DNA from: Porphyromonadaceae bacterium
GTDB lineage: Bacteria > Bacteroidota > Bacteroidia > Bacteroidales > Dysgonomonadaceae
Length of the DNA: 64,000 nucleotides
Direction: 5' to 3'
Assembly (NCBI GenBank): GCA_021372865.1
Contig: JAJFTO010000016.1
Coordinates: forward strand, 62,001-126,000
The notes beneath the pieces were generated by a model that did no database searches, was not told the DNA's origin, and saw only the letters and a program-made list of their open reading frames with translations. Position numbers and translations under genes: made by a program. Below, one piece after another: positions 35,108 through 44,719 of this stretch (within the stretch, counting starts at the first letter, position 1; the number at the start of each line of letters is the position of its first letter).

Positions 35108-35898
35108 ACAGCCACAATTCCTTTTATATGGGGATGAGGATCGTAGTTTACCAGTTCAAAATCTTCGAAGCGAAAACCGAAGATGTCCTTTACGTCGGGG
35201 TTGATTTTCATCTCAGGCAGTGGTCGAGGTGAACGGGAAAGCTGCAGATTCACCTGATCGAGATGGTTCAGGTAGATGTGGGCATCACCAAAAGTGTGCA
35301 CAAAATCGCCCTCCTGCAAACCGGTCACCTGGGCCATCATTTTCAGCAGCAACGCGTAGGAGGCGATGTTAAAGGGTACTCCCAGGAAAATATCGGCACT
35401 GCGCTGATAAAGCTGCAGGCTCAGCTTTCCATCCGCCACATAAAACTGAAAAAAGGCGTGGCAGGGTGGGAGGTTCATATTCGGAATGTCGGCCACATTC
35501 CAGGAGCTGACAATGATGCGGCGTGAATCGGGATTATTTTTGAGCGTGTTTACTACTTGTGTGATCTGATCAATGTGTCCTCCCTTATAGTCGGGCCATG
35601 AACGCCATTGATACCCATAGATAGGTCCTAGATCCCCCTTCTCATTGGCCCATTCATTCCAGATACGCACGCCATTGTCGTTCAGATATTTGATATTTGT
35701 GTCGCCATTCAAAAACCAGAGCAATTCGTAGATGATCGATTTCAGATGGAGTTTTTTTGTGGTGAGTACAGGGAAACCATCGGTCATCCTGTAACGGCTC
35801 TGATGTCCAAATATGCTGAGTGTACCCGTACCGGTCCGGTCTTCTTTTTTCACTCCTTCGTCGAGTACCCGTCGTAATAAATCGAGGTATTGTTGCAT
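35104..35898 (-). CDS. thyA: thymidylate synthase
   Basis: A 264-residue enzyme, the same length as E. coli ThyA, that methylates dUMP with methylene-tetrahydrofolate. Seen are [24 protein letters not shown], the catalytic cysteine in [32 protein letters not shown] and [10 protein letters not shown]. Two ATGs lie three codons apart; the inner one at 35898 gives the canonical N terminus MQQYLDLL. It leads a folate pair with folA. Confidence 0.96.
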   Translation of the reverse strand: MQQYLDLLRRVLDEGVKKEDRTGTGTLSIFGHQSRYRMTDGFPVLTTKKLHLKSIIYELLWFLNGDTNIKYLNDNGVRIWNEWANEKGDLGPIYGYQWRSWPDYKGGHIDQITQVVNTLKNNPDSRRIIVSSWNVADIPNMNLPPCHAFFQFYVADGKLSLQLYQRSADIFLGVPFNIASYALLLKMMAQVTGLQEGDFVHTFGDAHIYLNHLDQVNLQLSRSPRPLPEMKINPDVKDIFGFRFEDFELVNYDPHPHIKGIVAV

Positions 35899-36220
35899 AA
35901 TTTTCAATTTTAGCGTTCAACTGTCAGCTTTCAACTCTTCAGAAATAAGCTTTATGAATGCAGCGGTTTGAAATAGAGCGTTGAGCTATCAGCATTCAGT
36001 TTTTTAAGAGGATGCTTTGTGCAGGCTGCGTTTTACAAGAGAGTTTTCATCATTCAGCGATTAACAGCCTGCCTTCAGTTGTAGGGCAAAAATAACTGTT
36101 TTTTTGCTCAGTACCAATGAATGTTGAAAACAAAATAAAAATGTAATTTGCAGTCACGGGGTTTTATTCCTCAGATTCCCTGTTTTAGCAACTAAATCTG
36201 AAGAAGATTGTTTTTATAAT
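35899..36220. other. intergenic region with degenerate short repeats, no gene seen
   Basis: About 320 bases between divergent thyA and the DUF937 gene. The thyA-proximal half holds degenerate copies of a motif like CAGCTTTCAACT or AGCATTCAGTT (35915-36070); the same kind of motif (GTCAGCTTTCAGCTTTCAGC) is in the short gap at 23845-23868. I see no open frame or RNA structure with good support. Confidence 0.5.
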
Positions 36221-36228
36221 TAAATTTG
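36221..36228 (+). promoter_or_regulatory. -7 promoter element for the DUF937 gene
   Basis: TAAATTTG matches TAnnTTTG. With transcription starting near 36235, the ATG at 36262 would have a leader of about 27 bases, which supports that start over a TTG at 36226 inside the element. Confidence 0.45.
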
Positions 36229-36261
36229 GAAAACTTTTTTATTACTAAAAACTGTAAACAG

Positions 36262-36861
36262 ATGGATATCTCGGATTTATTAAACAGTACAATGGGACAA
36301 TCGATTGTTCGAAGTGTGGCCGGGCAGCTCGGCATAGATGAAAAGGAAGCCTCTGGTGCCGTAAACGTGGCCATACCGGCTATATTGGCAGGAATGACCA
36401 AGAACGCGCAGTCTCAGGATGGTGCGGCTAGTCTAAACAGTGCACTGGAATCGAAGCATGATGGTTCATTGCTTGATAACCTTTCAGGAATGCTGCAGGG
36501 AAACACGCAGGAGCTGCTGTCAGATGGAGATGGTATCCTTGGCCATGTCTTTGGAAATAAACGTGCTGCCATTGAGCAAGGCATTGCTCAGAAATCGGGC
36601 ATCAGTGCAAATAAAATCGGGCCATTGCTTTCAATTTTGGCACCGATTGTGATGGCTTATCTGGGAAAGGAAAAACGACAGACCAATACGGGTACTGGCG
36701 GCCTGGGAGGCCTTCTGGGCGGTATTTTGGACGGAGCAGCGCAACAAAAGGGCAGCTCCGGCGGAGGTCTCATGGACATGTTAGGCGGTATGCTTGACAA
36801 AGATGGTGATGGCAATCCCCTCAATGATCTCCTTGGTGGATTTTTGGGAGGAAAGAGATAG
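36262..36861 (+). CDS. DUF937-domain protein (YidB-like)
   Basis: A 199-residue protein starting MDISDLLNSTMGQSIVRSVAGQLG, the typical opening of DUF937 proteins. The middle is Ala/Gly-rich helices; the C-terminal third is dominated by Gly-Gly-Leu/Met repeats (GGLGGLLGG, GGLMDMLGGML) and ends with DKDGDGNPLNDLLGG, a calcium-loop-like Asp-rich motif seen in many members. No signal peptide or membrane anchor is evident. Biological role is unknown. A strong terminator follows 29 bases after the stop. Confidence 0.85.
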   Translation: MDISDLLNSTMGQSIVRSVAGQLGIDEKEASGAVNVAIPAILAGMTKNAQSQDGAASLNSALESKHDGSLLDNLSGMLQGNTQELLSDGDGILGHVFGNKRAAIEQGIAQKSGISANKIGPLLSILAPIVMAYLGKEKRQTNTGTGGLGGLLGGILDGAAQQKGSSGGGLMDMLGGMLDKDGDGNPLNDLLGGFLGGKR

Positions 36862-36890
36862 AGCTGTTTGGTTTATAAGATTCAAAATGG

Positions 36891-36938
36891 ATAAAATAAA
36901 GAAAAGTCCGCTCGGAGGCGGACTTTTCTTTATTTTAT
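36891..36938. terminator. strong bidirectional-looking intrinsic terminator
   Basis: A perfect 21-base stem (36891-36911 with 36918-36938) closed by a six-base loop. The GC-rich core GTCCGC/GCGGAC is flanked by A-rich and T-rich arms, so it can act on the plus strand after the DUF937 gene and, in principle, on the opposite strand. Confidence 0.9.
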
Positions 36939-37026
36939 ATAAAAACTTTTCTTTCTTTGTGTTGTTTAATTTAAACGAAAGAATATTTTTCACGTCTTAA
37001 CGGTAAGTATACAAACTTCAAAATAA

Positions 37027-37500
37027 ATGAAAATGAAAAGCAAAAGATTAACTTCTTTATTCGCAGGAATTCTGTTCATCGGAACTGCACTATTTTTATC
37101 CTCCTGTAGTAGCAGTAACGATGATATCACGGAAACACAATGGGATATTCAGTCTTATACCGTAAATGCTTCCGAATGGAGCTGGAGCACTACAAACAGA
37201 CGGTGGGAGGCTACCAAACAATTGAAATACATCGATGACTTTATCTATGAAAGCGGCGCGGTGATTGGTTACGTTTTTCTGGGTGATCAAAACGTGAACG
37301 AGGTGCAGGTACAACTTCCCTATGTGAAAAGTTACCTGGAAGATGATGGTTCGGGAGGTACCATTGATTTTACAGAAACAGTGGGCTATGAGTACAGTGT
37401 TTTGACCAACAGAGTTACTTTTTTCATTGAGCCTTCCGATGGTTTTCAGGATGTAAATGCCAAAGTTACATACAATTTCAGGATAGTCATGATCTGGTAA
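37027..37500 (+). CDS. putative lipoprotein of unknown function
   Basis: A 157-residue secreted lipoprotein: basic start, hydrophobic stretch and a lipobox-like FLSSC at residue 27, followed by a Ser-rich linker. The mature part is rich in aromatic residues and beta-strand pattern (QWDIQSYTVNASEW, IGYVFLGDQNVNEVQVQLPY, VTYNFRIVMIW), compatible with a small beta-sandwich. I do not recognise a named family; such proteins are common in Bacteroidota. It converges with folC with no gap at all. Confidence 0.8.
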   Translation: MKMKSKRLTSLFAGILFIGTALFLSSCSSSNDDITETQWDIQSYTVNASEWSWSTTNRRWEATKQLKYIDDFIYESGAVIGYVFLGDQNVNEVQVQLPYVKSYLEDDGSGGTIDFTETVGYEYSVLTNRVTFFIEPSDGFQDVNAKVTYNFRIVMIW

Positions 37501-38787
37501 TCAGACAAACAATGGCAGGGCATCTGCCACCACGAAAGAACTACCGCCGATGAAGATGAGATCATTTTCACCGGCGTTTTCTTTTGCTGCACGAATGGCA
37601 TCCGAAACGGACGGGTAGGTGAAACCTTGCAACCCGTAAAAGGCAGCTTGCTCGTGCAGCCTCTTTTCATCCATGGCGCGCTCCACAGATGCCCTGGTGA
37701 AGTAATAGCGGCCATTTTTCGGCATCAAAGCAAGCACGGCATCCACATCTTTGTCGTTGGCCATCCCGAAAACGAGATGTAACCGGTCGTAATCTTCCGA
37801 AAGTAGTTGCTCCGCAACGTAGCGCAATCCGTGTGCATTGTGCGCAATGTCGCAGATGATTCTTGGTGAGGACCGTAGTTGCTGCCATCGTCCCATAAGT
37901 CCGGTAAGGGCGATTACCGACTCAAATCCCTTACAGACTGCTTCTCTGGGTATTGTGTATCCTGTTTCAAGAAGGACTTCCACTGCAGTCAGGACTGTTC
38001 GTGCATTTTTATCCTGTGCCGGCCCCTTCAGTTCCCCCGGAAAGTCGGGGTAGTTGTCCGCCTGAAACAGCCATCCTCTCGCGGTCCTTTCAGCTACAAA
38101 GTTACTCATGTATTGTTCCGCAAAAATCAGGGGCGCCTCTACCGATTTTGCTTTGTCTATAAACACCTGTGCGACTTCTGTATAGCCCATCTCACCGATT
38201 ACCACGGGGGTATGTGGTTTGATGATTCCCGCTTTCTCGGTGGCGATTTTTGGGAGAGTACTACCGAGGAATCTCATGTGATCGAACCCGATGTTGGTGA
38301 TCACGCTGAGATCGGGAGAGATGATGTTGGTGCTGTCGAGACGGCCGCCCAGTCCGACTTCAATCACTGCCACATCAACGTTCTGAGCTGCAAACCAGAG
38401 AAATGCCATCTCCATGGTCAGTTCAAAAAAGGAGGGCATCACCGACTCGAACTGCTCCCTGTACTTTTCCACGAAATCGATCACGTACTGCCGGTCGATC
38501 ATGACTCCGTTTACACGCATTCGTTCACGGAAATCGATGAGGTGGGGAGAAGTATACACCCCGACCTTATAACCCGATTCCTGCAGGATTGCTGCGAGCA
38601 GGTGGGAAGTGGATCCCTTTCCGTTGGTTCCCCCCACATGAATGGTTCTATAACGGCGGTGGGGATGATCAAAGATCGCATCCAACGCCAGACTGTTATC
38701 AAGACCCTCTTTATAGGCAAGATGCCCGATACGCTGGTATTCGGGCATCTGCTGATAGAGATATGCGATTGTTTCTTCGTAATTCAC
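37501..38787 (-). CDS. folC: bifunctional folylpolyglutamate synthase/dihydrofolate synthase
   Basis: A 428-residue ATP-dependent ligase that makes dihydrofolate from dihydropteroate and adds glutamates to folates. Motifs: the P-loop VGGTNGKGSTSHLL, YTSPHLIDFRERMRVNG, the FFELTMEMAFLWFA segment, EVGLGGRLDSTNI and the C-terminal domain with DIAHNAHG. The start codon is GTG at 38787, giving the usual MNYEETIAYL opening; an ATG thirteen codons in would cut into the fold. It ends flush against the lipoprotein gene. Confidence 0.94.
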   Translation of the reverse strand: MNYEETIAYLYQQMPEYQRIGHLAYKEGLDNSLALDAIFDHPHRRYRTIHVGGTNGKGSTSHLLAAILQESGYKVGVYTSPHLIDFRERMRVNGVMIDRQYVIDFVEKYREQFESVMPSFFELTMEMAFLWFAAQNVDVAVIEVGLGGRLDSTNIISPDLSVITNIGFDHMRFLGSTLPKIATEKAGIIKPHTPVVIGEMGYTEVAQVFIDKAKSVEAPLIFAEQYMSNFVAERTARGWLFQADNYPDFPGELKGPAQDKNARTVLTAVEVLLETGYTIPREAVCKGFESVIALTGLMGRWQQLRSSPRIICDIAHNAHGLRYVAEQLLSEDYDRLHLVFGMANDKDVDAVLALMPKNGRYYFTRASVERAMDEKRLHEQAAFYGLQGFTYPSVSDAIRAAKENAGENDLIFIGGSSFVVADALPLFV

Positions 38788-38790
38788 TAT

Positions 38791-38855
38791 TCAATTTGCT
38801 AATTTGCCAATTTGCCAATGTGGCAATGCGCCAATGTGACAATATGCTAATTTGC
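38791..38855. repeat. degenerate 8-10 base repeat in the DPP III/folC gap
   Basis: Seven or so imperfect copies of CAATTTGCC / CAATGTGGC follow one another, with TTTGCCAAT recurring and later copies drifting. A similar but weaker stretch (ACATTAGCACATTGTCCCAT) lies at 41571-41607 after purE. These look like simple intergenic repeats that spread by slippage; there are no spacers as in a CRISPR array. Confidence 0.6.
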
Positions 38856-38867
38856 CGGGGCAAGAAA

Positions 38868-40931
38868 TCAATTCTTCAGTGGTAATACCGAATACTCCCG
38901 GGAATAACGCAATTGCTGATCCACATAATTTTCATCGTAGGAAATGGTCACATCGGTTATTTTTCCTTTCTCATCGGTTACCAGTTTGTAAACAGGGTTC
39001 ACAAACCCCTTATAGGGAGCAATGTTCAGCGCTTCGTAGCGTGACAGCACCTGGGCATGAAGCGTAGGATTAACTTTTACACCATAGGTTTCAATCAGTT
39101 TCTTTCCTGCTTCAAAATCGCCTTCCGACTTGATGCGTTGTACTTCAGCAAGCAACTGACCAAAAAGGGTACGCAGCTTACCGTAGTCATTGACCACCAC
39201 ATAAGTTTTTCCATCGCGTTCTTTTAATTCAATCACATTGTCCGCCTGGCCTTTTTCAATGACCCAGTTCGAGATGGTAGCCCGGTTGCGCATATGGGCC
39301 TGTTCGATTTGTTTACCCGGTTGAATGCGGGTGAGCTGCGTCATGGCTCCGTTCATGATGTATGAGTAGTACTCTGCTTTGTAGGCTTCGTTGTCGGGCA
39401 GAAGACCCAGTTCTACCAGTTTCGGGTCGGCCAGGTAATAGAGCGCGAACAGGTCGGCCCGGGCCTCTTCCAATGGTGAGGCGTAGGCCTGAAGTACATC
39501 GGTACTTACACCAGGAAGCAGCTTGCCTGATCCGTGGCCCAGGCATTCGTGCAGGTCGGTATGCAGATTGTCGGTGAGAGTGCCATATTTTGTTGCCAGT
39601 CCCCTTTCTGCTTCACTCCACATGAACTCTTCCTTGAAGCCGTTTCCTTCGGCTGCCTTATCGTAGGCGAAGGTGATGTTGTCGATGGTGACCGACTTGG
39701 AGCCATGATCGCGGCGGATCCAGTCGGCATTCGGCAAATTGATCCCGATGGGCGTTGCCGGATAGGTGTCTCCACCCAGGATGGCGGCTGTGATTACTTT
39801 GGCCGATACGCCTTTTACTTTTTCCTTTTTAAAACGATTGTCGATGGGGGAGTTGTCTTCGAACCACTGTGCATTCTCGCTGATGATGCGGGTTCGTTCC
39901 GAGGCTTCGATGCTTTTGAAGTTGACCATCGACTCCCACGTTGCCTTTAGCCCCAGGGGATCGGTATAGTTTTCGATAAAACCGTTGATGAAATCCACAC
40001 GCGACACGGTGTCGGTTACCCACTTCACCGAATAATCGTCGAATGTTTTCAGGTTTCCGGTTTTATAATAGGATACAAGTCCGTCGATTGTCTGCTTCTG
40101 GTGATCATTTTCGGCTACGGTAGCTGCTTTTTCCAGCCATCCGATGATGCGTTCAATGGCTTTGTCGTACATTCCGCCCAGTTTCCATACCTGTTCGGTC
40201 ACCACACCATTTACTTTCGTTACCTTGCTGTTCAATCCGTATGATATCGGGGTATTGTCGTTCGGGACTTTCATTGCATTGTAAAAGTTTTCCACCTCTT
40301 TCTGTGTTACTCCTTCGTAGAAGTTGACAGCCGATGTGGCTACGATGTCGGTTCCGGGAGTCTGGTTCATCCGTTTGGGCATGACGGTCGGATCGAACAT
40401 GACCGGCAGAATCTCTTTCAGTGTCTCATCGGCTGCCATGCCGTCGCGGAATGGCAGCCTTCCCGGGTCCACACTTTTCACAATCTGCACAAACCAGTCT
40501 TTCGGAAATTGTGGGATGATCTTGTCTTCCGAATAATGATGGTGAATGCCGTTAGCCATCCAGATCTGCTTCAGGTAAGTTTCAAAATTTCCCCATTCCG
40601 GTGAAGATTTATCGCCCATGTAATTCTCATAAACTCCCTCACACACCCTGCGGATGGTGAGATTGTAGCGGTTATTCTGATCCCAGAGGATATCCCGTCC
40701 CTCGAGCGCTGCCTGCGACAAATAATAAATCAGTTCTTTCTGTTGCAGCGAAAGGCTCTTGAAGCCGGGTACCGGGTAACGCAGTATTTCAACATCGGCA
40801 AAACGGTCTACCTTATATTGAAAAGTAGAATCGATACCGTCGTTTTCAGTCATTGTTGTGTCTGCCTTCTTTCCTTCATTGCAGGCTGCAAGCAGAAAAA
40901 GAGATGTAAGCATAAAAAGTATTCGTTTCAT
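38868..40931 (-). CDS. dipeptidyl peptidase III (M49 metallopeptidase), lipoprotein
   Basis: A 687-residue zinc peptidase that removes dipeptides from the N terminus of oligopeptides. The M49 motif is present as H461-ECLG-H466, the five-residue spaced form known from Bacteroides thetaiotaomicron DPP III (HECLGH), and the second motif EEARAD gives E489. The N terminus is a lipoprotein signal with C17 in LLAACNEG, so it should be membrane-attached outside the cytoplasm. The remaining domain structure follows the family length (about 675 residues). Confidence 0.93.
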   Translation of the reverse strand: MKRILFMLTSLFLLAACNEGKKADTTMTENDGIDSTFQYKVDRFADVEILRYPVPGFKSLSLQQKELIYYLSQAALEGRDILWDQNNRYNLTIRRVCEGVYENYMGDKSSPEWGNFETYLKQIWMANGIHHHYSEDKIIPQFPKDWFVQIVKSVDPGRLPFRDGMAADETLKEILPVMFDPTVMPKRMNQTPGTDIVATSAVNFYEGVTQKEVENFYNAMKVPNDNTPISYGLNSKVTKVNGVVTEQVWKLGGMYDKAIERIIGWLEKAATVAENDHQKQTIDGLVSYYKTGNLKTFDDYSVKWVTDTVSRVDFINGFIENYTDPLGLKATWESMVNFKSIEASERTRIISENAQWFEDNSPIDNRFKKEKVKGVSAKVITAAILGGDTYPATPIGINLPNADWIRRDHGSKSVTIDNITFAYDKAAEGNGFKEEFMWSEAERGLATKYGTLTDNLHTDLHECLGHGSGKLLPGVSTDVLQAYASPLEEARADLFALYYLADPKLVELGLLPDNEAYKAEYYSYIMNGAMTQLTRIQPGKQIEQAHMRNRATISNWVIEKGQADNVIELKERDGKTYVVVNDYGKLRTLFGQLLAEVQRIKSEGDFEAGKKLIETYGVKVNPTLHAQVLSRYEALNIAPYKGFVNPVYKLVTDEKGKITDVTISYDENYVDQQLRYSREYSVLPLKN

Positions 40932-40953
40932 GATTCATTCAAAATTACAAATG

Positions 40954-41460
40954 TCAGTTTGTTTTGTAGGCATAGGATACCGCTGCCAGTTCTTCGTTGG
41001 CTTTTGTTATTTTCTTCTTCAGACTTTCTTTGTAAACTGCAAGCTTCTGCCGGGCCTGCTCATCGCCGGTAGCAATCATCTGCAAGGCAAGAATGGCTGC
41101 ATTTAACGCGCCGTTTATGCCCACAGTCGCCACCGGTATGCCCGGAGGCATCTGTACGATGGCAAGCAATGCATCCATTCCGTCGAGTGATGCGTTGATG
41201 GGCACGCCAATTACAGGAACAGTCGTCATGGATGCGATTACTCCCGGGAGGTGTGCGGCCATACCTGCTGCGGCGATGATTACTTTAATACCCTTTTCGG
41301 CGGCTCCCTTGGCAAACTTCTCCACCTCCTCGGGTGTACGGTGCGCCGAGAGGGCATTCATCTCAAAGGGCACTTCCATTTCGTTGAGAAACTGTGCTGC
41401 CTTTTCCATTACGGGCAAATCGGAGGTACTGCCCATGATTATACTTACAAATGGGGTCAT
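40954..41460 (-). CDS. purE: N5-carboxyaminoimidazole ribonucleotide mutase
   Basis: A 168-residue purine-biosynthesis enzyme (class I PurE) that moves the carboxylate from N5-CAIR to CAIR. The N-terminal signature SIIMGSTSDLPVM, the SAHRTPEEV loop with its catalytic histidine, AAAGMAAHLPGVIASMTTVPVIGVP and the MPPGIPVATVGINGALNAAILA helix are all intact. It is encoded by a monocistronic-looking gene between DPP III and gcvH. Confidence 0.96.
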   Translation of the reverse strand: MTPFVSIIMGSTSDLPVMEKAAQFLNEMEVPFEMNALSAHRTPEEVEKFAKGAAEKGIKVIIAAAGMAAHLPGVIASMTTVPVIGVPINASLDGMDALLAIVQMPPGIPVATVGINGALNAAILALQMIATGDEQARQKLAVYKESLKKKITKANEELAAVSYAYKTN

Positions 41461-41611
41461 CTTTTTTAGTTTAAACGATAAGAGTCAAGTACTAAAATTG
41501 GAATTTCTTCTGACAGATAGTCTCATTGACATCTGTTTCACATTGTTGTATCGGTCCGTCGGCCATTGTCCCATTATCTAATTGGTACATTAGCACATTG
41601 TCCCATCAATT

Positions 41612-41992
41612 TTACTTTCCGATAAACTTTTTATATTCTTCTGCAGACATCAGGGTCGACAGTTCATCGGCATTACTCAGAATTATTTTAATGATCCATC
41701 CCTCACCAAACGGATCCTTGTTGACCAGCTCTGGTGCATCGTCGAGTTTGGGATTTATTTCCAGTACTTCTCCACCGACGGGCAACATCAGGTCAGATAC
41801 CGTTTTCACTGCTTCAATGCTACCGAAAACTTCGCCCTGTTCCAGGGTATCTCCTTCGGTGTTTACATCTACATACACAATTTCACCCAGCTCGTCCTGT
41901 GCAAAATCGGTAATTCCAACGTATGCTTCATTGCCTTCTACCCTTACCCATTCATGATCGGAAGAGTACTTTACATTTTCTGGAAAATTCAT
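41612..41992 (-). CDS. gcvH: glycine cleavage system H protein
   Basis: A 126-residue lipoyl carrier. It shuttles the aminomethyl group between the P, T and L proteins. The lipoylated lysine is in [11 protein letters not shown] (family pattern ESVKAxSDL), preceded by the [18 protein letters not shown] strand pair. The start at 41992 gives the usual N terminus [16 protein letters not shown]; the frame stays open 22 codons further upstream without family similarity. The other gcv genes are not in the window. Confidence 0.95.
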   Translation of the reverse strand: MNFPENVKYSSDHEWVRVEGNEAYVGITDFAQDELGEIVYVDVNTEGDTLEQGEVFGSIEAVKTVSDLMLPVGGEVLEINPKLDDAPELVNKDPFGEGWIIKIILSNADELSTLMSAEEYKKFIGK

Positions 41993-42077
41993 AGCGAGTA
42001 TAATTTTATAAATTAATATATTTTGGAATAAATGTACAACTTTATTTCCGATTGACAAAACGACAAAACCTGGATGA

Positions 42078-42692
42078 CTATGTTCGTACTCCTAACCATA
42101 CAAACAAGAATGAAACCAGGTATCCGAGCAAAAAACCGGCAATAACCTGGCTAAGGGTGTGTCGCCTGAGGATAAGTCGCGAAGTCCCTACCAGCCCGGC
42201 AATGATGAACAACCCCATAAACATGTAGTAGGGATTGGATCTTTCCACGAAAGAACTTACTGCCATTGCTCCGCCGATAAGTCCGCCTATACCAAACATA
42301 TGTGCGCTGATCTTCCACATGAAGGTGATGAGAATGGCAATCACCATGATCGCCACGGAGGCTGCCATGATCATCATGAACCATCTGGGCATGTGCATTC
42401 TGTAATAAAAGATGATCATTGCCGAATAAGACAACAGTGTGATCAGATAGGGATAAAACCGCTCCCGGCGTACTTTCAGCGACAGGTCGGAGATAATACT
42501 CATACGGTAAAGCATGAATATGAGAATGGCGGGAATAACAAAAGAGAAAAGAAATACTGGCGTGACTATTTGCCAGAACTGATGCCTGTATATAACTCCG
42601 AAATAGGTATATACAAAGAGGAGCATTACCCCATAGGTAGGCATCAACAAAGGCTGAAAGACGGTGGAAATTACATGCGAGATCGACTTCAT
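42078..42692 (-). CDS. PAP2-like membrane phosphatase
   Basis: A 204-residue membrane protein with about six hydrophobic segments. The PAP2 motifs are recognisable in weak form: [10 protein letters not shown] (motif 1, K-x6-RP type), [10 protein letters not shown] (motif 2) and [16 protein letters not shown] (motif 3, SRxxxxxHxxxxVxxG). The family dephosphorylates phosphatidate, phosphatidylglycerophosphate or undecaprenyl pyrophosphate. An alternative start six codons earlier at 42710 is possible. It follows rpoN by about 31 bases. Confidence 0.7.
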   Translation of the reverse strand: MKSISHVISTVFQPLLMPTYGVMLLFVYTYFGVIYRHQFWQIVTPVFLFSFVIPAILIFMLYRMSIISDLSLKVRRERFYPYLITLLSYSAMIIFYYRMHMPRWFMMIMAASVAIMVIAILITFMWKISAHMFGIGGLIGGAMAVSSFVERSNPYYMFMGLFIIAGLVGTSRLILRRHTLSQVIAGFLLGYLVSFLFVWLGVRT

Positions 42693-42723
42693 CCTGATGG
42701 TTACTTTCAATAAAAGGGCAAAG

Positions 42724-44178
42724 TTATATTTTTTTTCTCAAACGTGACACAGGAATATTCAGTTGTTCCCTATATTTTGCTACCGTGCGACGTGCAATTA
42801 CATATCCCTTTTCATTGAGTATTCTGGTGAGTTGGTCATCGGTGAGTGGCCTGGATGGTTTTTCGCTTTCGATACTTTCTTTAAGAATCTTTTTTACTTC
42901 TCTCGATGAAATGTCTTCACCTTCATGGGTTTGCATCGCTTCCGAAAAAAAATATTTGAGTGGATAAACTGCTGTGTTTGTTTGCACATATTTGCTGTTA
43001 CTCACGCGCGATATGGTGGAAATATCGAAGCCGGTTCTTTCAGCCACGTCCTTTAGAATCATAGGTTTGAGTTGCGACTCATCTTCAGTAAGAAAAAAAT
43101 CATACTGCAGCGTCACGATCGCTTCCATCGTGCGCTGTAATGTATACTGACGCTGTTTTACTGCATCGATGAACCATTTGGCAGAATCCACTTTTTGTTT
43201 CATGAAAAGCAAGGCCTGCTTGTCGTCGGACGACATGCTCGTCTTGTTGTCGACGTATCCCCTCAACATCTCCGAAAAATTGCGGTTTATCTTCAGGCTC
43301 GGCACGTTGCTGTTGTTGAGATGAAACGAAACAACGCCGTTGTATGACTCCACGATGAAATCGGGTGTAATGTTATTCATGGCTGTTTGCAGGGTCCCTC
43401 CCAGACTGTTACCCGGTTTTGGGTTAAGGGAGATTATTTCGTGGATGGCATCACGCAGGTCGTCCTCTGAAATGTCCATCTGACGCATGATTTTGTCGTA
43501 ATGTTTTCGTGAAAACTCATCGAAATAATCCGTGAGGATCTTTTTCGCCCATTTTACCGGCAGTGTTGGTTCGTAACGATCCAGCTGAAGAAGGAGACAC
43601 TCCTGCAGATCGCGGGCACAAATGCCGGGAGGATCAAGATCCTGTATCTCATACATTACGTCTTCCAGTTGCAGCGGCGTAGCCTCAATTTGCTGCTGAA
43701 ACAGCAGGTCATCGGAAATAGATTGAAGGTCGCGCTGCAGGTAGCCGTTCTCATCAATATTGCCAATTATGTATTCGGCAATCTTCTGTTTTCGCTCATC
43801 CAGATTCAATAACCCAATCTGCTCCAGCAGGAAGTCGTTGAGTGATTTATCATCATAGTTGTTGTATTCGATAAAGCTTTGATCCCTTTTCTGGTCCGAT
43901 CCGCTGAGACGGTAATCAGGAATGTCATCTTCTGAAAAATAATCTCCCAGGATCATCTCTTCCTGAGACAGATCATTCTCCTTTATTTCGGCATCTTCGT
44001 TGTCCGGATCACCTGAAAGTTCATTTTCACCGGCCTCCAATGCCGGATTCTCTTCAATTTCCTGTTTGATGCGGTCCTCCACTTCCACCGTGTTCAATTC
44101 CACCAGCTTTATCACCTGCATCTGCAGAGGAGAAAGTCGTTGTGTTTGTTTCAGTGCCTGTTGCTGCTTTAGAGCCAT
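42724..44178 (-). CDS. rpoN: RNA polymerase sigma-54 factor
   Basis: A 484-residue sigma-54. It has the Gln/Leu-rich N-terminal activator-interacting region (QQALKQTQRLSPLQMQVIKL), a following acidic region, the core-binding domain (LQSISDDLLFQ and ARDLQECLLLQLDR), and the C-terminal RpoN box ARRTVAKYREQL that reads the -24 promoter element. It needs AAA+ activators, none of which are in the window. The frame has a -7 element just upstream of the start. Confidence 0.96.
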   Translation of the reverse strand: MALKQQQALKQTQRLSPLQMQVIKLVELNTVEVEDRIKQEIEENPALEAGENELSGDPDNEDAEIKENDLSQEEMILGDYFSEDDIPDYRLSGSDQKRDQSFIEYNNYDDKSLNDFLLEQIGLLNLDERKQKIAEYIIGNIDENGYLQRDLQSISDDLLFQQQIEATPLQLEDVMYEIQDLDPPGICARDLQECLLLQLDRYEPTLPVKWAKKILTDYFDEFSRKHYDKIMRQMDISEDDLRDAIHEIISLNPKPGNSLGGTLQTAMNNITPDFIVESYNGVVSFHLNNSNVPSLKINRNFSEMLRGYVDNKTSMSSDDKQALLFMKQKVDSAKWFIDAVKQRQYTLQRTMEAIVTLQYDFFLTEDESQLKPMILKDVAERTGFDISTISRVSNSKYVQTNTAVYPLKYFFSEAMQTHEGEDISSREVKKILKESIESEKPSRPLTDDQLTRILNEKGYVIARRTVAKYREQLNIPVSRLRKKI

Positions 44179-44206
44179 TGACGTTTTTGTATACTGGTTT
44201 GATATA

Positions 44207-44214
44207 CAAAGATA
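44207..44214 (-). promoter_or_regulatory. -7 promoter element for rpoN
   Basis: Reads TATCTTTG on the minus strand, 28 bases before the rpoN start codon. No good -33 TTTG was found at 19-21 bases. Confidence 0.5.
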
Positions 44215-44224
44215 CTAATTTCTC

Positions 44225-44542
44225 TTATTTTAAAGAACAGTCATCGTATCCCGCCTTACAGGTGAGCGGAGCAAGTGCATATGCATCATACTCATCGTAC
44301 GCCGGCCCGGGCTTTCCGTCGATCACCACCACACGGTCGGCGCGTACTTTGTCGCCATTGTCAAGAAAAATAAAAACACCTTCACTGACCACTTCTGCTG
44401 TTTTGAGAATCTTACCGCGACATTCTTCCAGTTCGGGTTCGTCTGTAAATGCAAAGTAGATGATTCTCGACTCTTTGTTAACCATTTCCTGCTCAAACAA
44501 CTCAAAATAGACCGGATCAATGGGCGTATATGCTGTTTTCAT
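44225..44542 (-). CDS. small protein of unknown function
   Basis: A 105-residue acidic soluble protein. It contains the stretch PVYFELFEQEMVNKESRIIY, a central beta-rich part (GVFIFLDNGDKVRADRVVVI) and a Pro/Gly/Tyr-rich C terminus with two cysteines (TCKAGYDDC). No signal peptide. I do not recognise a family. It is just upstream of rpoN on the same strand, and the frame is continuous with normal codon use, so it is likely real. Confidence 0.65.
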   Translation of the reverse strand: MKTAYTPIDPVYFELFEQEMVNKESRIIYFAFTDEPELEECRGKILKTAEVVSEGVFIFLDNGDKVRADRVVVIDGKPGPAYDEYDAYALAPLTCKAGYDDCSLK

Positions 44543-44719
44543 ACAATTTTTTTATTTTTTCCTATGTCGTATATCCTTATTTTAACCTTTTCCATGCCCC
44601 TATATAAAACAATACATTGCAAAATAGGTTCAACATTGTTTTGTCCCTTACAGCCCCGCGTGATGTGTAATTAGTGGTCAACAAATAGCGCATAGTAATT
44701 ACTTTTTAAAACTTTTTAT

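Noticed and set aside
36891..36938. Rho-independent terminator versus riboswitch or attenuator
   Set aside because: The stem is a simple perfect hairpin with T-rich tail, lies downstream of a stop codon and has no aptamer-like structure around it.
37879..38802. 307-codon open frame on the plus strand opposite folC
   Set aside because: It mirrors folC on the other strand and has no recognisable motif; folC has all its motifs in the opposite frame.
38791..38855. Possible CRISPR-like repeat array
   Set aside because: The units are 8-10 bases, degenerate and contiguous, with no unique spacers and no cas genes nearby.
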